From NCBI GenBank assembly GCA_963843755.1, contig CAWJLS010000004.1, positions 357,299-421,298 on the forward strand: a stretch of DNA of 64,000 nucleotides. The letters run 5' to 3'. The position numbers and the translations under genes are program-made. The notes beneath the pieces are model-generated. The model did not search any database, was not told the DNA's origin, and worked only from the letters and a program-made list of their open reading frames with translations. Source of the stretch: CAWJLS01 sp963843755 (GTDB taxonomy: Bacteria; Acidobacteriota; Thermoanaerobaculia; Multivoradales; DATKCC01). Below, piece by piece: positions 8,710 to 16,424 of this stretch (its first letter is position 1; the number at the start of each line of letters is the position of its first letter).

Positions 8710-10113
8710 TTAGAGCACGTACCGGGACAGGTCGTGATCCTGAACGATATCCGACAGCGTATGGCGTACGGCGTCGCCGTCGATCGTAAGCTCGACGCCC
8801 TCCATGTCCGGCGCCTCGAACGACACCTCGTCGAGCAGCCGCTCCATCAGGGTCGCCAGCCGGCGGGCTCCGATGTTCTCGGTGTGGGCGTTGACCTCCA
8901 CCGCCAGGCGGGCGATCTCGGCGACCGCGTCGTCGGTGAACTCGAGCTTCAGCCCTTCGGTCGACAGCAGCGCCGCGTACTGCTTGGTCAGCGCCGTCTC
9001 CGGCTCGGTCAAGATGCGGACGAAGTCGTCCTCCGACAGGGCGTTGAGCTCGACCCGGATCGGGAAGCGGCCCTGGAGCTCCGGGATCAGGTCCGACGGC
9101 TTCGAGACGTGGAACGCGCCGGCGGCGAAGAACAGGATGTGGTCGGTCTTGACCATCCCGTACTTGGTCGAGACGGTGGTGCCCTCGACGATCGGCAGCA
9201 GGTCGCGCTGGACCCCCTCGCGGGAGACGTCCGGTCCCCGTCCACCCTCACGCCCGGCCACCTTGTCGATCTCGTCGAGGAAGATGATGCCGCCCTGCTC
9301 GACCCGCTGGCGGGCCTCGCGGGCCACTTGCTGGCGGTCGATCAGCTTCTCCGCCTCCTGCTGGGCGAGGATCTCCTTGGCGTCGATCACCTTGACCTTC
9401 CGCCGCTGGCGGCGGTTGAACATGCCCGGGAGCATGTCCTTCAGGTTGATGCCGACCTCCTCGACCCCCTGGGGCGTGAACATCTCGAGGCTGGGGAAGG
9501 AGCTCTCCTCGAGCTCGACCTCCACGGTCCGCTCGTCGAGGGCTCCGGAGCGCAGCTTCGCCCGGAACTTCTCACGCGTCTCGCGGAGCCCCTCGTGAGA
9601 CTCCTCCTCGGCATCCTCGTCGTGGCGGTGGAGGCCGATCCCCGGCACCCGCGGCGCCGGCACCAGCAGCTCCAGCAGCCGGTCCTCGGCCCGGGCCCGG
9701 GCGGTCTCGACCACCGCCTCGCGCTTCTCCTCCTTGATCATGGAGAAGGCGATCTCGGTGATGTCGCGGATCATCGACTCGACGTCGCGGCCGACGTAGC
9801 CGACCTCGGTGAACTTCGACGCCTCCACCTTGAGGAACGGCGCCCGGGCGAGGCGCGCCAGGCGGCGCGAGATCTCGGTCTTGCCGACCCCGGTGGGGCC
9901 GATCATCAGGATGTTCTTGGGCGCGATCTCTTCGGCGATCTCGGGCGGCAGTTGCTGGCGGCGCCAGCGGTTGCGCAGGGCGATCGCCACGGCGCGCTTC
10001 GCCTTGCCCTGGCCGACCACGTACTTGTCGAGCTCGGCCACGATCTGGCGCGGCGCCATGTCTTCGAGGTGGAGCCCGGCGGGTGCGGGCTCGGCGGCAG
10101 GGAGGGAGGCCAT
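8710..10113 (-). CDS. hslU: HslU, ATPase subunit of the HslUV protease
   Basis: AAA+ unfoldase that feeds substrates to the HslV peptidase in the cytoplasm. At 467 residues it has the usual size. Walker A is GPTGVGKT at residues 72-79, Walker B is IIFLDEIDK, and the pore-loop motif GYVGRD follows SKFTEVGYVG. The insertion (I) domain spans about residues 110-240 and includes an acidic stretch (RHDEDAEEESHEG). The C-terminus ends DLSRYVL, close to the family's DLSRFIL tail that docks into HslV. The gene starts 6 bases after hslV and is co-transcribed with it. No unusual residue was seen. Confidence 0.97.
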   Translation of the reverse strand: MASLPAAEPAPAGLHLEDMAPRQIVAELDKYVVGQGKAKRAVAIALRNRWRRQQLPPEIAEEIAPKNILMIGPTGVGKTEISRRLARLARAPFLKVEASKFTEVGYVGRDVESMIRDITEIAFSMIKEEKREAVVETARARAEDRLLELLVPAPRVPGIGLHRHDEDAEEESHEGLRETREKFRAKLRSGALDERTVEVELEESSFPSLEMFTPQGVEEVGINLKDMLPGMFNRRQRRKVKVIDAKEILAQQEAEKLIDRQQVAREARQRVEQGGIIFLDEIDKVAGREGGRGPDVSREGVQRDLLPIVEGTTVSTKYGMVKTDHILFFAAGAFHVSKPSDLIPELQGRFPIRVELNALSEDDFVRILTEPETALTKQYAALLSTEGLKLEFTDDAVAEIARLAVEVNAHTENIGARRLATLMERLLDEVSFEAPDMEGVELTIDGDAVRHTLSDIVQDHDLSRYVL

Positions 10114-10119
10114 CTGGGC

Positions 10120-10668
10120 TCAGAGCTCCTCGAGCGTCAGCTCGTGGTTGGTGAAGATACAGATCTCGGCGGCGATCTTCATCGACTCGCGCACCACCTC
10201 GCGCGCCGGCATATCGGTGTGGCGCAGCAGCGCCCGAGCCGCGGACAGGGCGAAGTTGGAGCCGGAGCCGATGGCGAGAGTGCCGCCGTCCTCCGGGTCG
10301 GGCTGGAGCAGCTCGCCGTTGCCGGCGACGAAGAACGACTTCTCGCGGTCGGCCACGAGCATCACCGCCTCGAGCTGGCGCATGGAGCGGTCGGTGCGCC
10401 AGTCCTTGGCCAGCTCGACCACGGCGCGTTCCAGGTTGCCGGAGTACTCCTCGAGCTTGGCCTCGAGGCGGGTGAAGAGCGTCAATCCGTCGGCGCCGCC
10501 GCCGGCGAAGCCGACCAGGACGTTACCGCGGGAGGTCCGGCGGACCTTCTTGGCCCGCGCCTTGATCACGGTGGATTGCTGAAGAGTCACCTGGCCGTCG
10601 GCGCCCATACAGACGGAATCGCCCTTGCGGACCAGGAGGACGGTGGTTGCGTGCATGCTGGGATTCAT
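10120..10668 (-). CDS. hslV: HslV, peptidase subunit of the HslUV protease
   Basis: N-terminal-nucleophile threonine peptidase of the proteasome-beta fold, forming a dodecamer capped by HslU. The predicted N-terminus MNPSMHATTVLLVRKGD matches the Bacillus form (short propeptide, then HATT), so processing would expose a Thr as the nucleophile. GADGQVTL, the basic KVRR segment, GFAGGGADGLTLF and AIGSGSNFAL are family motifs. The ATG at 10668 was chosen over the GTG at 10677 (three residues longer) and the ATG at 10656 by comparison with known N-termini; no clear Shine-Dalgarno site separates the options. It ends 6 bases before hslU. Confidence 0.96.
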   Translation of the reverse strand: MNPSMHATTVLLVRKGDSVCMGADGQVTLQQSTVIKARAKKVRRTSRGNVLVGFAGGGADGLTLFTRLEAKLEEYSGNLERAVVELAKDWRTDRSMRQLEAVMLVADREKSFFVAGNGELLQPDPEDGGTLAIGSGSNFALSAARALLRHTDMPAREVVRESMKIAAEICIFTNHELTLEEL

Positions 10669-10784
10669 CGTCGTCACGGGGGACGGATTGTACCAGGGGG
10701 GGAGGGCGTCTCGGTGGCGACCGCCGCCCCGCGGTGATACCTTCTCGCAAGCCCCGCGAACAGCACCGTCCGGACGCCGCGCCC

Positions 10785-11537
10785 ATGGTCACCGCCGAAT
10801 CGAGCCAGCCTGCGACCCGCCCTGTGCGGGGTATCGCCCGGGACCGCGTTTTCTTCGGCTCGATGGCGGTGGCGATGGCGCTGACGGTGTTCGTCGGGTT
10901 CGCCCCCAGCTACTTCCTGCGCTTCGTGTTCCACGGCACCTCGCCCACGGGCACGAAGGTGATCTCGCCGCTGCTCCAGGTCCACGCCGCGGCGTTCACC
11001 GCCTGGGTCGTGCTGTTCGTGGTGCAGACGGCGTTGGTCGCCTCCCACCGGGTCCGGCTGCATCGCCGGCTCGGCATCGCGGGGGGCGTGCTGGCCGCCG
11101 TCATGGTCTGCCTGGGGGTGGCGGCGGCGCTCGACGCGGTGCACCGGGGCGCCTTTCCCCAGGGGGTCGATCCGCGGGTCTTCCTGGTGGTGCCGCTCGG
11201 CAACATGGCGACCTTCGGCGGGTTCGTCGCCGCCGCCCTGCTGCTCCGGCGGAAGAAGCAAGCCCACAAGCGGCTGATGGTGCTCGCCTACCTGGGCCTC
11301 CTGACGGCGGCCATGGCGCGCATCCCGGGCGTGCTGCCGCTGGGGCCGCCGGTGATGTTCGCCCTGGCGTTCCTGCCGTTCCTCGTGGCCGGCGTGGTCT
11401 ACGACTGGTGGACCCGCGGGAAGGTGCACCCGGCGTGGGTCTGGGGCGGCGCGGCCCTCCTCCTGTCCGTCCCGGCGCGCCTGGCGCTGTCGAAGACCGC
11501 CGCCTGGCTCGCCTTCGCCGACCTCATCACGCGCTGA
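10785..11537 (+). CDS. Polytopic membrane protein of unknown function
   Basis: A 250-residue protein with about six to seven hydrophobic segments, including MAVAMALTVFVGFAPSYF, AFTAWVVLFVVQTALVA and FALAFLPFLVAGVVY. His residues lie near helix ends (QVHAAAFTAW, SHRVRLHRRLG, AHKRLMV), which suggests a haem- or metal-associated membrane protein, but no family can be named from sequence alone. The ATG at 10785 was chosen because the longer open frame (from 10647) would overlap the 5' end of hslV on the other strand. No clear ribosome site is seen. It is the only plus-strand gene in this stretch and separates hslV from xerC, genes that adjoin each other in many other bacteria. Confidence 0.8.
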   Translation: MVTAESSQPATRPVRGIARDRVFFGSMAVAMALTVFVGFAPSYFLRFVFHGTSPTGTKVISPLLQVHAAAFTAWVVLFVVQTALVASHRVRLHRRLGIAGGVLAAVMVCLGVAAALDAVHRGAFPQGVDPRVFLVVPLGNMATFGGFVAAALLLRRKKQAHKRLMVLAYLGLLTAAMARIPGVLPLGPPVMFALAFLPFLVAGVVYDWWTRGKVHPAWVWGGAALLLSVPARLALSKTAAWLAFADLITR

Positions 11538-11583
11538 CACCGCCGCTGTCCAGGGCGGGTGGCGGCCGCCCGCTTGCCGCCCG

Positions 11584-12618
11584 CTAGCGATCCTTCGCCC
11601 GGGGGTGGGACTGCCGGTAGACGTTGAGCAGCCGGTCGACGTCCAGGTGGGTGTAGCGCTGGGTGGTGGAGAGCGAGCTGTGGCCGAGCAGCTCCTGGAT
11701 CGAGCGCAGGTCGGCGCCGTTTTCGAGCAGGTGGGTGGCGAAGGTGTGGCGGAGGGTATGGGGGTGGACGCCGGCGGCGACGGCGGCGGTCTCGACGGCG
11801 CGATCGACCACGCGGCGCACGGAGCGGTCGGTCAGGCGGCCGCCGCGATGGTTGAGGAAGACCGGCTCGTCCGCCGGGTCGGCGTCGTCGGCGCGGAGGC
11901 GGACCTCGGTCCAGTCGGCCAGCCAACCGCGCAGGGCGGCCTCGGCCGGCCGGCCGAACGGAACCATGCGCTCCTTGCCCCCCTTGCCGACCACCCGCAG
12001 CACCCGGGCCGAGAGGTCCAGGCTCGGCCAGTCGAGGGAGACCAGCTCGCCGACCCGCAGGCCGGTGGCGTAGAGCAGCTCGAGGATCGCCCGGTCGCGC
12101 CGGCCGAGCTCCGGGGCGGAGCGCTCCTCCCCGTCGGCCGCCCGGTCCGCCGCCTCGATGACGGTCTCGACCTCGCCCGGGCGCAGGTGGCGGGGGAGCG
12201 TCTTGGGCGTCTTCGGGGTCTTGATGCCGTGGGCCGGGTTGGCCGCCAGCGCGCCCTCCCGGACGGCGTAGCGCAGGAGGCCGCGGACGGCGGAGAGCGC
12301 CCGCCCCTGGCTGGTGCGTGAGAGCGGTCCGCCGCCGTGCCCAGGGCGGGAGAGGGAGGCGACGAACGAGCGCACCGCCAGGCGGTCGACGTCGGCGGGA
12401 GCGAGCGCCGCGGCGTCGCGGCCCAGGAAGTCGACCAGGAAGACCACCAGGCGCTCCAGGTCGCCGGCGTAGCCGCGGACCGTGTGGGGCGAGAGATTGC
12501 GCTCCTCGGCCAGGTGGCGGAGGTAGCGGTGGATCAGCGCTTCGAAGGGGCCGGGCGGGTCGGGCGGAGTGGCGCTCCGGGTGGCTGTGCCGGCGCGCTC
12601 CGGGGCGTCCGCGGCCAT
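11584..12618 (-). CDS. xerC: Tyrosine recombinase XerC-like
   Basis: A 344-residue tyrosine site-specific recombinase, probably the chromosome-dimer resolvase acting at dif with a partner. The N-terminal SAM-like DNA-binding domain (FEALIHRYLRHLAEERNLSPHT) is followed by the catalytic domain with all residues visible: Arg in ATGLRVGEL, Lys in VVGKGGKER, HTLRH (His-x-x-Arg), LGHSS and the nucleophile Tyr in TQRYTH. The ATG at 12618 is two bases past the trmFO stop, so the two genes are coupled. The gene order trmFO-xerC-hslV-hslU matches gid-codV-clpQ-clpY of Bacillus, which supports a housekeeping role rather than a mobile-element integrase. A short in-frame repeat (KTPKTPKT) lies in the linker. 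Confidence 0.93.
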   Translation of the reverse strand: MAADAPERAGTATRSATPPDPPGPFEALIHRYLRHLAEERNLSPHTVRGYAGDLERLVVFLVDFLGRDAAALAPADVDRLAVRSFVASLSRPGHGGGPLSRTSQGRALSAVRGLLRYAVREGALAANPAHGIKTPKTPKTLPRHLRPGEVETVIEAADRAADGEERSAPELGRRDRAILELLYATGLRVGELVSLDWPSLDLSARVLRVVGKGGKERMVPFGRPAEAALRGWLADWTEVRLRADDADPADEPVFLNHRGGRLTDRSVRRVVDRAVETAAVAAGVHPHTLRHTFATHLLENGADLRSIQELLGHSSLSTTQRYTHLDVDRLLNVYRQSHPRAKDR

Positions 12619-12620
12619 GG

Positions 12621-14117
12621 TCAGACCGCCGCCGTGTCCACCGCGCCCGTCGCGTCCGTCACGTCCGGGGCCCTGCGCTCGGCGGCCGACGCCCCGAACG
12701 GCTCGGTCGAGGCGGCGAGGCCGTGGGCCGCGGCCCAGGCGAGCAGGTCCCGGCGGGCGCGCTCCGCGTAGGCGGCGCGCCGTTCCCGCTTCTTGACCCG
12801 CTGCTCGAGGTCGTCGAACAGGCCGTAGTTGATGTTCGCCGGCTGGAAGCGCTTCGGGTCCGTGTCGGTCAGGTGGCGGGCCAGGGCGCCCAGGGCGGTG
12901 GTGGCGGGGAACGGCGTGATCGTCGCGCCGGCGCCCGCGCGCTCCGGGCTCCGTTCGAAGGTCCGCTCCAAGGTCAGGTAGAGGGCGATCGCCAGCCCCG
13001 TGGCGGCCGACTCGAGATACCCCTCGACGCCGGTGAGCTGGCCGGCCAGGCGCACCCGCGGCGCGGCGCGGATGCGGTAGAGCTTGTCCAGGTGGGTCGG
13101 GGAGTTGACGAAGGTGTTCCGGTGGATCTGGCCGAAGCGGACGATCTCGGCGTTCTCGAGCCCCGGGATCGTGGCGAAGACCCGCCGCTGCTCGGGCCAC
13201 TTCATGCGCGACTGGAAGCCGACCAGGTTGTAGTGGCTCTTGGCCAGGTTCTCCTGGCGGAGCTGGACCACGGCGTAGGGGCGCCTGCCGTCCGGCGCGG
13301 TCAGCCCGACCGGCTTCATCGGGCCGTAGCGCAGGGTGTCGACGCCGCGGCGGGCGAGCTCCTCGATCGGCAGGCAGCCCTCGAAGAAGAGCGCCTTCTC
13401 GAAGCCGTGGAGCGGCAGCACCTCGGCCTCGGTCACGGCCTGGTGGAAGGCCAGGTACTGCTCCCGGTCCATCGGCGCGTTCAGGTAGTCGTCGCCGTCG
13501 CCCTTGCCGTAGCGCGACTGGGCGAAGAGCTTGCCCTGGTCGAGCGACTCGGCGTCGACGATCGGCGCGATCGAGTCGTAGAAGTAGAGCCATTCGCTGC
13601 CCAGGATCTCGCCCAGGCGGGCGGCGAGGGCCTCCGAGGTGAGCGGCCCGGTGGCGATCACCACGTCCGGTCCGTCCACGGAACCGCCCCCGGCCTCACC
13701 CTTGGCTATGGAGGGGGACGGGGAGGGGGACGCCGCGGGCAGCTCGGTCACCTCGCCGCGGCGGATCTCCAGGTTCGGCAGGCCGGCCAGGCGGGAGGTC
13801 ACGCCGGCGGCGAAGCGCTCCCGGTCGACCGCCAGGGCGCCGCCCGCGGGCACCGCCGCCGCCCGTGCGGAGCCGATGATCAGGGAGCCGAAGGCCTCCA
13901 TCTCCCGCTTGAGCAGACCGGCCGCGTGCTCCGGGTCGTCGCTCCGGAGCGAGTTCGAGCACACCAGCTCCGCCAGGTCGCCGGTCTTGTGGGCCGGGGT
14001 CGAGCGCTCCGGGCGCATCTCGTGGAGCACCACCGGCACGCCGCGGCTGGCGAGCTGGTAGGCGCATTCGGAGCCGGCGAGGCCGCCGCCGACGACGTGG
14101 ACGGGTTGGTGGGTCAT
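12621..14117 (-). CDS. trmFO: TrmFO, folate-dependent tRNA (uracil-54-C5) methyltransferase
   Basis: FAD/methylene-tetrahydrofolate enzyme that makes ribothymidine-54 in tRNA. The N-terminal dinucleotide-binding motif is HVVGGGLAGSECAYQLA, followed by the family motifs HEMRPERSTPAHKT, ELVCSNSLRSDD, FYDSIAPIVDAESL and RYGKGDGDDYLNAPM. LESAATGLAIA closes the FAD-binding part. The 498-residue length is slightly above the usual 440-470, partly because of a low-complexity insertion (PAASPSPSPSIAKGEAGGG) near residue 135 and an extended C-terminus. The ATG at 14117 begins MTHQPVHV. The gene is coupled to xerC downstream and divergent from the RAM-domain gene upstream (109-base gap). Confidence 0.95.
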   Translation of the reverse strand: MTHQPVHVVGGGLAGSECAYQLASRGVPVVLHEMRPERSTPAHKTGDLAELVCSNSLRSDDPEHAAGLLKREMEAFGSLIIGSARAAAVPAGGALAVDRERFAAGVTSRLAGLPNLEIRRGEVTELPAASPSPSPSIAKGEAGGGSVDGPDVVIATGPLTSEALAARLGEILGSEWLYFYDSIAPIVDAESLDQGKLFAQSRYGKGDGDDYLNAPMDREQYLAFHQAVTEAEVLPLHGFEKALFFEGCLPIEELARRGVDTLRYGPMKPVGLTAPDGRRPYAVVQLRQENLAKSHYNLVGFQSRMKWPEQRRVFATIPGLENAEIVRFGQIHRNTFVNSPTHLDKLYRIRAAPRVRLAGQLTGVEGYLESAATGLAIALYLTLERTFERSPERAGAGATITPFPATTALGALARHLTDTDPKRFQPANINYGLFDDLEQRVKKRERRAAYAERARRDLLAWAAAHGLAASTEPFGASAAERRAPDVTDATGAVDTAAV

Positions 14118-14226
14118 AGGTGTCGTGGTGTCATTATAGGGACGAGAACCGGAGCGGAGTGGGGCGGCGCGCCCGCCGTCTCCGTCGGTGACCGGTCCAA
14201 CGCAGGGAAGGGGAGGAACAATCCAA

Positions 14227-14538
14227 ATGGTCACGACCGTCGTGCTGTTGAACGTCGCGGGCGACAGGATCAACGAGATCGCCCAGCAGATCCTGGACAT
14301 CGAGGGGGTCACCGAGGTCTATTCGGTCGCCGGGCGCTACGACCTGGTGGTGGTGGTGCGGACCAAGGGGACCGAGGAACTGGCCGAGGTCGTCACCAGC
14401 CGCATGCTCAAGGTCCAGGGCATCACCCACTCGGAGACCCTGACCGCGTTCCGCGTCTACTCCCACCACGACCTCGACCGGATGTTCGCCATCGGCCTGG
14501 ACAGCCCGGGCGCCGGCGAGATCCACGGCCCGGAGTGA
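14227..14538 (+). CDS. Stand-alone Lrp/AsnC ligand-binding (RAM) domain protein
   Basis: A 103-residue protein consisting only of the effector-binding alpha/beta domain of Lrp/AsnC regulators, with no helix-turn-helix. Typical features are VTTVVLLNVAGDRINEIAQQI, the turn VYSVAGRYDLVVVV and the closing GITHSETLTAFRVYS. Stand-alone RAM proteins bind amino acids or related ligands and form dimers or higher oligomers. The ATG at 14227 has GGGAGG at 14211-14216; an upstream in-frame start at 14188 lacks such a site. It is the first gene of the plus-strand block and is followed 8 bases later by a DinB-like gene, so the two are probably co-transcribed. Confidence 0.9.
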   Translation: MVTTVVLLNVAGDRINEIAQQILDIEGVTEVYSVAGRYDLVVVVRTKGTEELAEVVTSRMLKVQGITHSETLTAFRVYSHHDLDRMFAIGLDSPGAGEIHGPE

Positions 14539-14546
14539 GGCGACCG

Positions 14547-15077
14547 ATGACCGACGGACACCACCGAGACGCGGCCGAGGCCGACCGGGCCTTGCGGGAG
14601 CGGCTGGTCGACTTCCTCGACAGCCAACACGCCCACGCCGGGTTCGACCGGACCCTGGCAGCGCTGCCGGCGGAGCTCCGCAACCGCCGCCCGGACGGCG
14701 TGGAGCACTCCTGCTGGGACCTGCTCGAGCACCTCCGGATCGCCCAGAAGGACATCCTCGAGTTCAGCCGCGACCCGGGCTGGACCTCGCCCGCCTGGCC
14801 GGACGGCTACTGGCCGCCCGCCGCGGGCGCCGACCGGGAGATCGACGATGCGGCCTGGCAGCGGAGCGTCGACGGCTTCCGCGCCGACCTGGCCGAGATG
14901 GCGGCGCTGCTCCGCGACCCGGAAAACGACCTCTACGCACCGTTCCCCTGGGGCGACGGCCAGACCCTGCTGCGCCAGGCGCTCCTGATCGTCGATCACA
15001 ACGCCTACCACCTGGGCCAGATCGTCGGCGTACGGCGGCAGCTCGGGTCCTGGCCGCCGGCCGCGAAAGGCGGCTGA
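14547..15077 (+). CDS. DinB-family protein
   Basis: A 176-residue four-helix DinB/YfiT-like protein. The putative metal ligands are His in HSCWDLLEHL and two in VDHNAYHLGQIV, the normal three-His pattern of the fold. GQTLLRQALLIVDHNAYHLGQ is the strongest family signature. Members include thiol-dependent transferases, and many are of unknown substrate; damage induction as in Bacillus DinB cannot be assumed. The ATG at 14547 is 8 bases after the RAM-domain gene, and the stop is 4 bases before the sigma-factor GTG, so it belongs to the same transcription unit. Its presence beside an ECF factor may indicate a stress-related operon, which is an inference. Confidence 0.88.
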   Translation: MTDGHHRDAAEADRALRERLVDFLDSQHAHAGFDRTLAALPAELRNRRPDGVEHSCWDLLEHLRIAQKDILEFSRDPGWTSPAWPDGYWPPAAGADREIDDAAWQRSVDGFRADLAEMAALLRDPENDLYAPFPWGDGQTLLRQALLIVDHNAYHLGQIVGVRRQLGSWPPAAKGG

Positions 15078-15081
15078 GCGG

Positions 15082-15654
15082 GTGCCGGGCTGGGGGACAG
15101 ACGCGGTCTCGGACGAACAGGTCGCCCGCCTACGCGGTCAGCTCGTGCGCTCGGTGAGAAGGACCTGCCCGGCCTGGCTGCGCGCCGACGCCGACGACCT
15201 GGTCCAGACCGCCCTGCTGCGGGTGCTCGACGCCCGCCCGGCGGCCGGCTCGTCTGAGGGATCGGCACAGCTCTCGTCGTCCTACTTGAGGAAGGCGGCC
15301 TACAGCGCCGTCGTCGATGAAATTCGACGTCGCCGTAGGCGCCAGGAGGTTCCCCTGGAGGATGATCGTGATGAGGAGTCGCCGATCGCGGCGGCACCGA
15401 TCCGGACCACCCCGACCGACGCACCCGATCCGGAGCGTCGGTCGGCCGGCCGGGAGACGGGACGCGCCATCCGCTCTTGTCTCGGCGAGCTGGTACGCCC
15501 GCGGCGTCAGGCGGTCGCCCTCTACCTCCAGGGACATCGGATCAAGGAGGTCGGAGAGCTGATGGGCTGGGATGCCAAACGTGCCGAGAACCTGATCTTC
15601 CGTGGCCTGGCCGACTTGCGCGGCTGCCTCGACCGCAAAGGAGTGCGCGCATGA
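15082..15654 (+). CDS. ECF-type RNA polymerase sigma factor
   Basis: A 190-residue sigma-70-family protein. Region 2 is recognised from RTCPAWLRADADDLVQTALLRVLD and YLRKAAYSAVVDEIRRRRRR. A linker of about 40 residues rich in Asp, Pro and Thr leads to region 4 (RQAVALYLQGHRIKEVGELMGWDAKRAENLIFRGLADLRGCL), an HTH that would read the -35 element. The GTG at 15082 is used. The 3' end overlaps the next gene by ATGA, the usual coupling of an ECF factor with its anti-sigma partner. It likely directs transcription of this block or of unlinked envelope genes; no promoter of its own could be recognised. Confidence 0.9.
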   Translation: MPGWGTDAVSDEQVARLRGQLVRSVRRTCPAWLRADADDLVQTALLRVLDARPAAGSSEGSAQLSSSYLRKAAYSAVVDEIRRRRRRQEVPLEDDRDEESPIAAAPIRTTPTDAPDPERRSAGRETGRAIRSCLGELVRPRRQAVALYLQGHRIKEVGELMGWDAKRAENLIFRGLADLRGCLDRKGVRA

Positions 15655-16379
15655 GCGCCGAGCGTCCGAGCGAGCAGGAGATCGCCCGCCTGCGGGAGGC
15701 CTTCGCCGCCGACTCCGGCCGCACGGCTCCCCGTCCGGGCGACCAGAGCGACACGCCGTGCCCCGCGCCCGAGCGGATCTGGGAGGCTCTCCATGGCGCC
15801 CTGGGTCCCGAAGAGCTCCGCGAGATCGTCGACCACGTGGCGCTCTGCCCGGCTTGCGCCCAGGAGTGGCGCCTGGCCGCCGCGTTTCAGGCAGAGCTGA
15901 GCGCCGGCGAGGAGGCCTCGGAGGCCGCCGAGGCCGACACGGCCTCTGCCGGGGGACCTCGTCCGCAGCTCCGTTCCTGGCTGGCCGCCGCCGCGGTGGC
16001 CGTCCTCGCCCTCGGCGCCGGCGGCATCTGGTGGAGCACCCAGTCCGGAGCGCCCGGCACTCAAGGGGCTCCGGTCTATCGCCAGGGCACCGAGCAGACG
16101 ATCGACTCCCTCCTGCCCGAAGGAAAGCCCCTCTCTCGGAGCGAGCCGGTCCTGCGCTGGACCCCCGGTCCCGAAGGCTCGACCTACGACGTCCTGGTTT
16201 CGACCGAGAACCTCGCCACGGTCGCCGACGGCTCCGGCCTCACCGAGCCCCGGTACCGGATCCCGGCCGACGCCCTGAACGACCTCCCCGCCGGCACCCA
16301 GATCCTCTGGCAGGTCGAGGAGACGACCCCGGACGGCAAGCGGACCGCTTCGCCGACCTTCGTGACGCGGCTCGAGTAG
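15651..16379 (+). CDS. Membrane anti-sigma factor with zinc-finger motif
   Basis: A 242-residue protein starting at the ATG that overlaps the sigma-factor stop (ATGA). The cytoplasmic part carries a ZAS/zf-HC2-like motif: His62, Cys66 and Cys69 (DHVALCPACAQEW), with a further Cys37. One membrane segment spans about residues 109-128 (SWLAAAAVAVLALGAGGIWW). The remaining 110 or so residues would be periplasmic and look like a small FnIII/Ig-like beta domain (PVLRWTPGPEGSTYDVLVS ... GTQILWQVEETTPDG). By family knowledge the N-terminal part sequesters the ECF factor until a signal at the envelope releases it. The ectodomain is a natural place for sensing or for cleavage; the CHAT protease encoded downstream is exported to the same compartment. 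Confidence 0.87.
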   Translation: MSAERPSEQEIARLREAFAADSGRTAPRPGDQSDTPCPAPERIWEALHGALGPEELREIVDHVALCPACAQEWRLAAAFQAELSAGEEASEAAEADTASAGGPRPQLRSWLAAAAVAVLALGAGGIWWSTQSGAPGTQGAPVYRQGTEQTIDSLLPEGKPLSRSEPVLRWTPGPEGSTYDVLVSTENLATVADGSGLTEPRYRIPADALNDLPAGTQILWQVEETTPDGKRTASPTFVTRLE

Positions 16380-16424
16380 GAGGATCGGGCGATACCATCG
16401 GCCTGTGGGCCGGAGTGTCGCAAG

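Noticed and set aside
6577..10737. Plus-strand open frame of 1386 codons over dapF, the FnIII lipoprotein, hslU and hslV
   Set aside because: It is the mirror of well-recognised genes on the minus strand; long antisense frames are common at this GC content, and its product is rich in Arg, Gly, Val and His without any domain.
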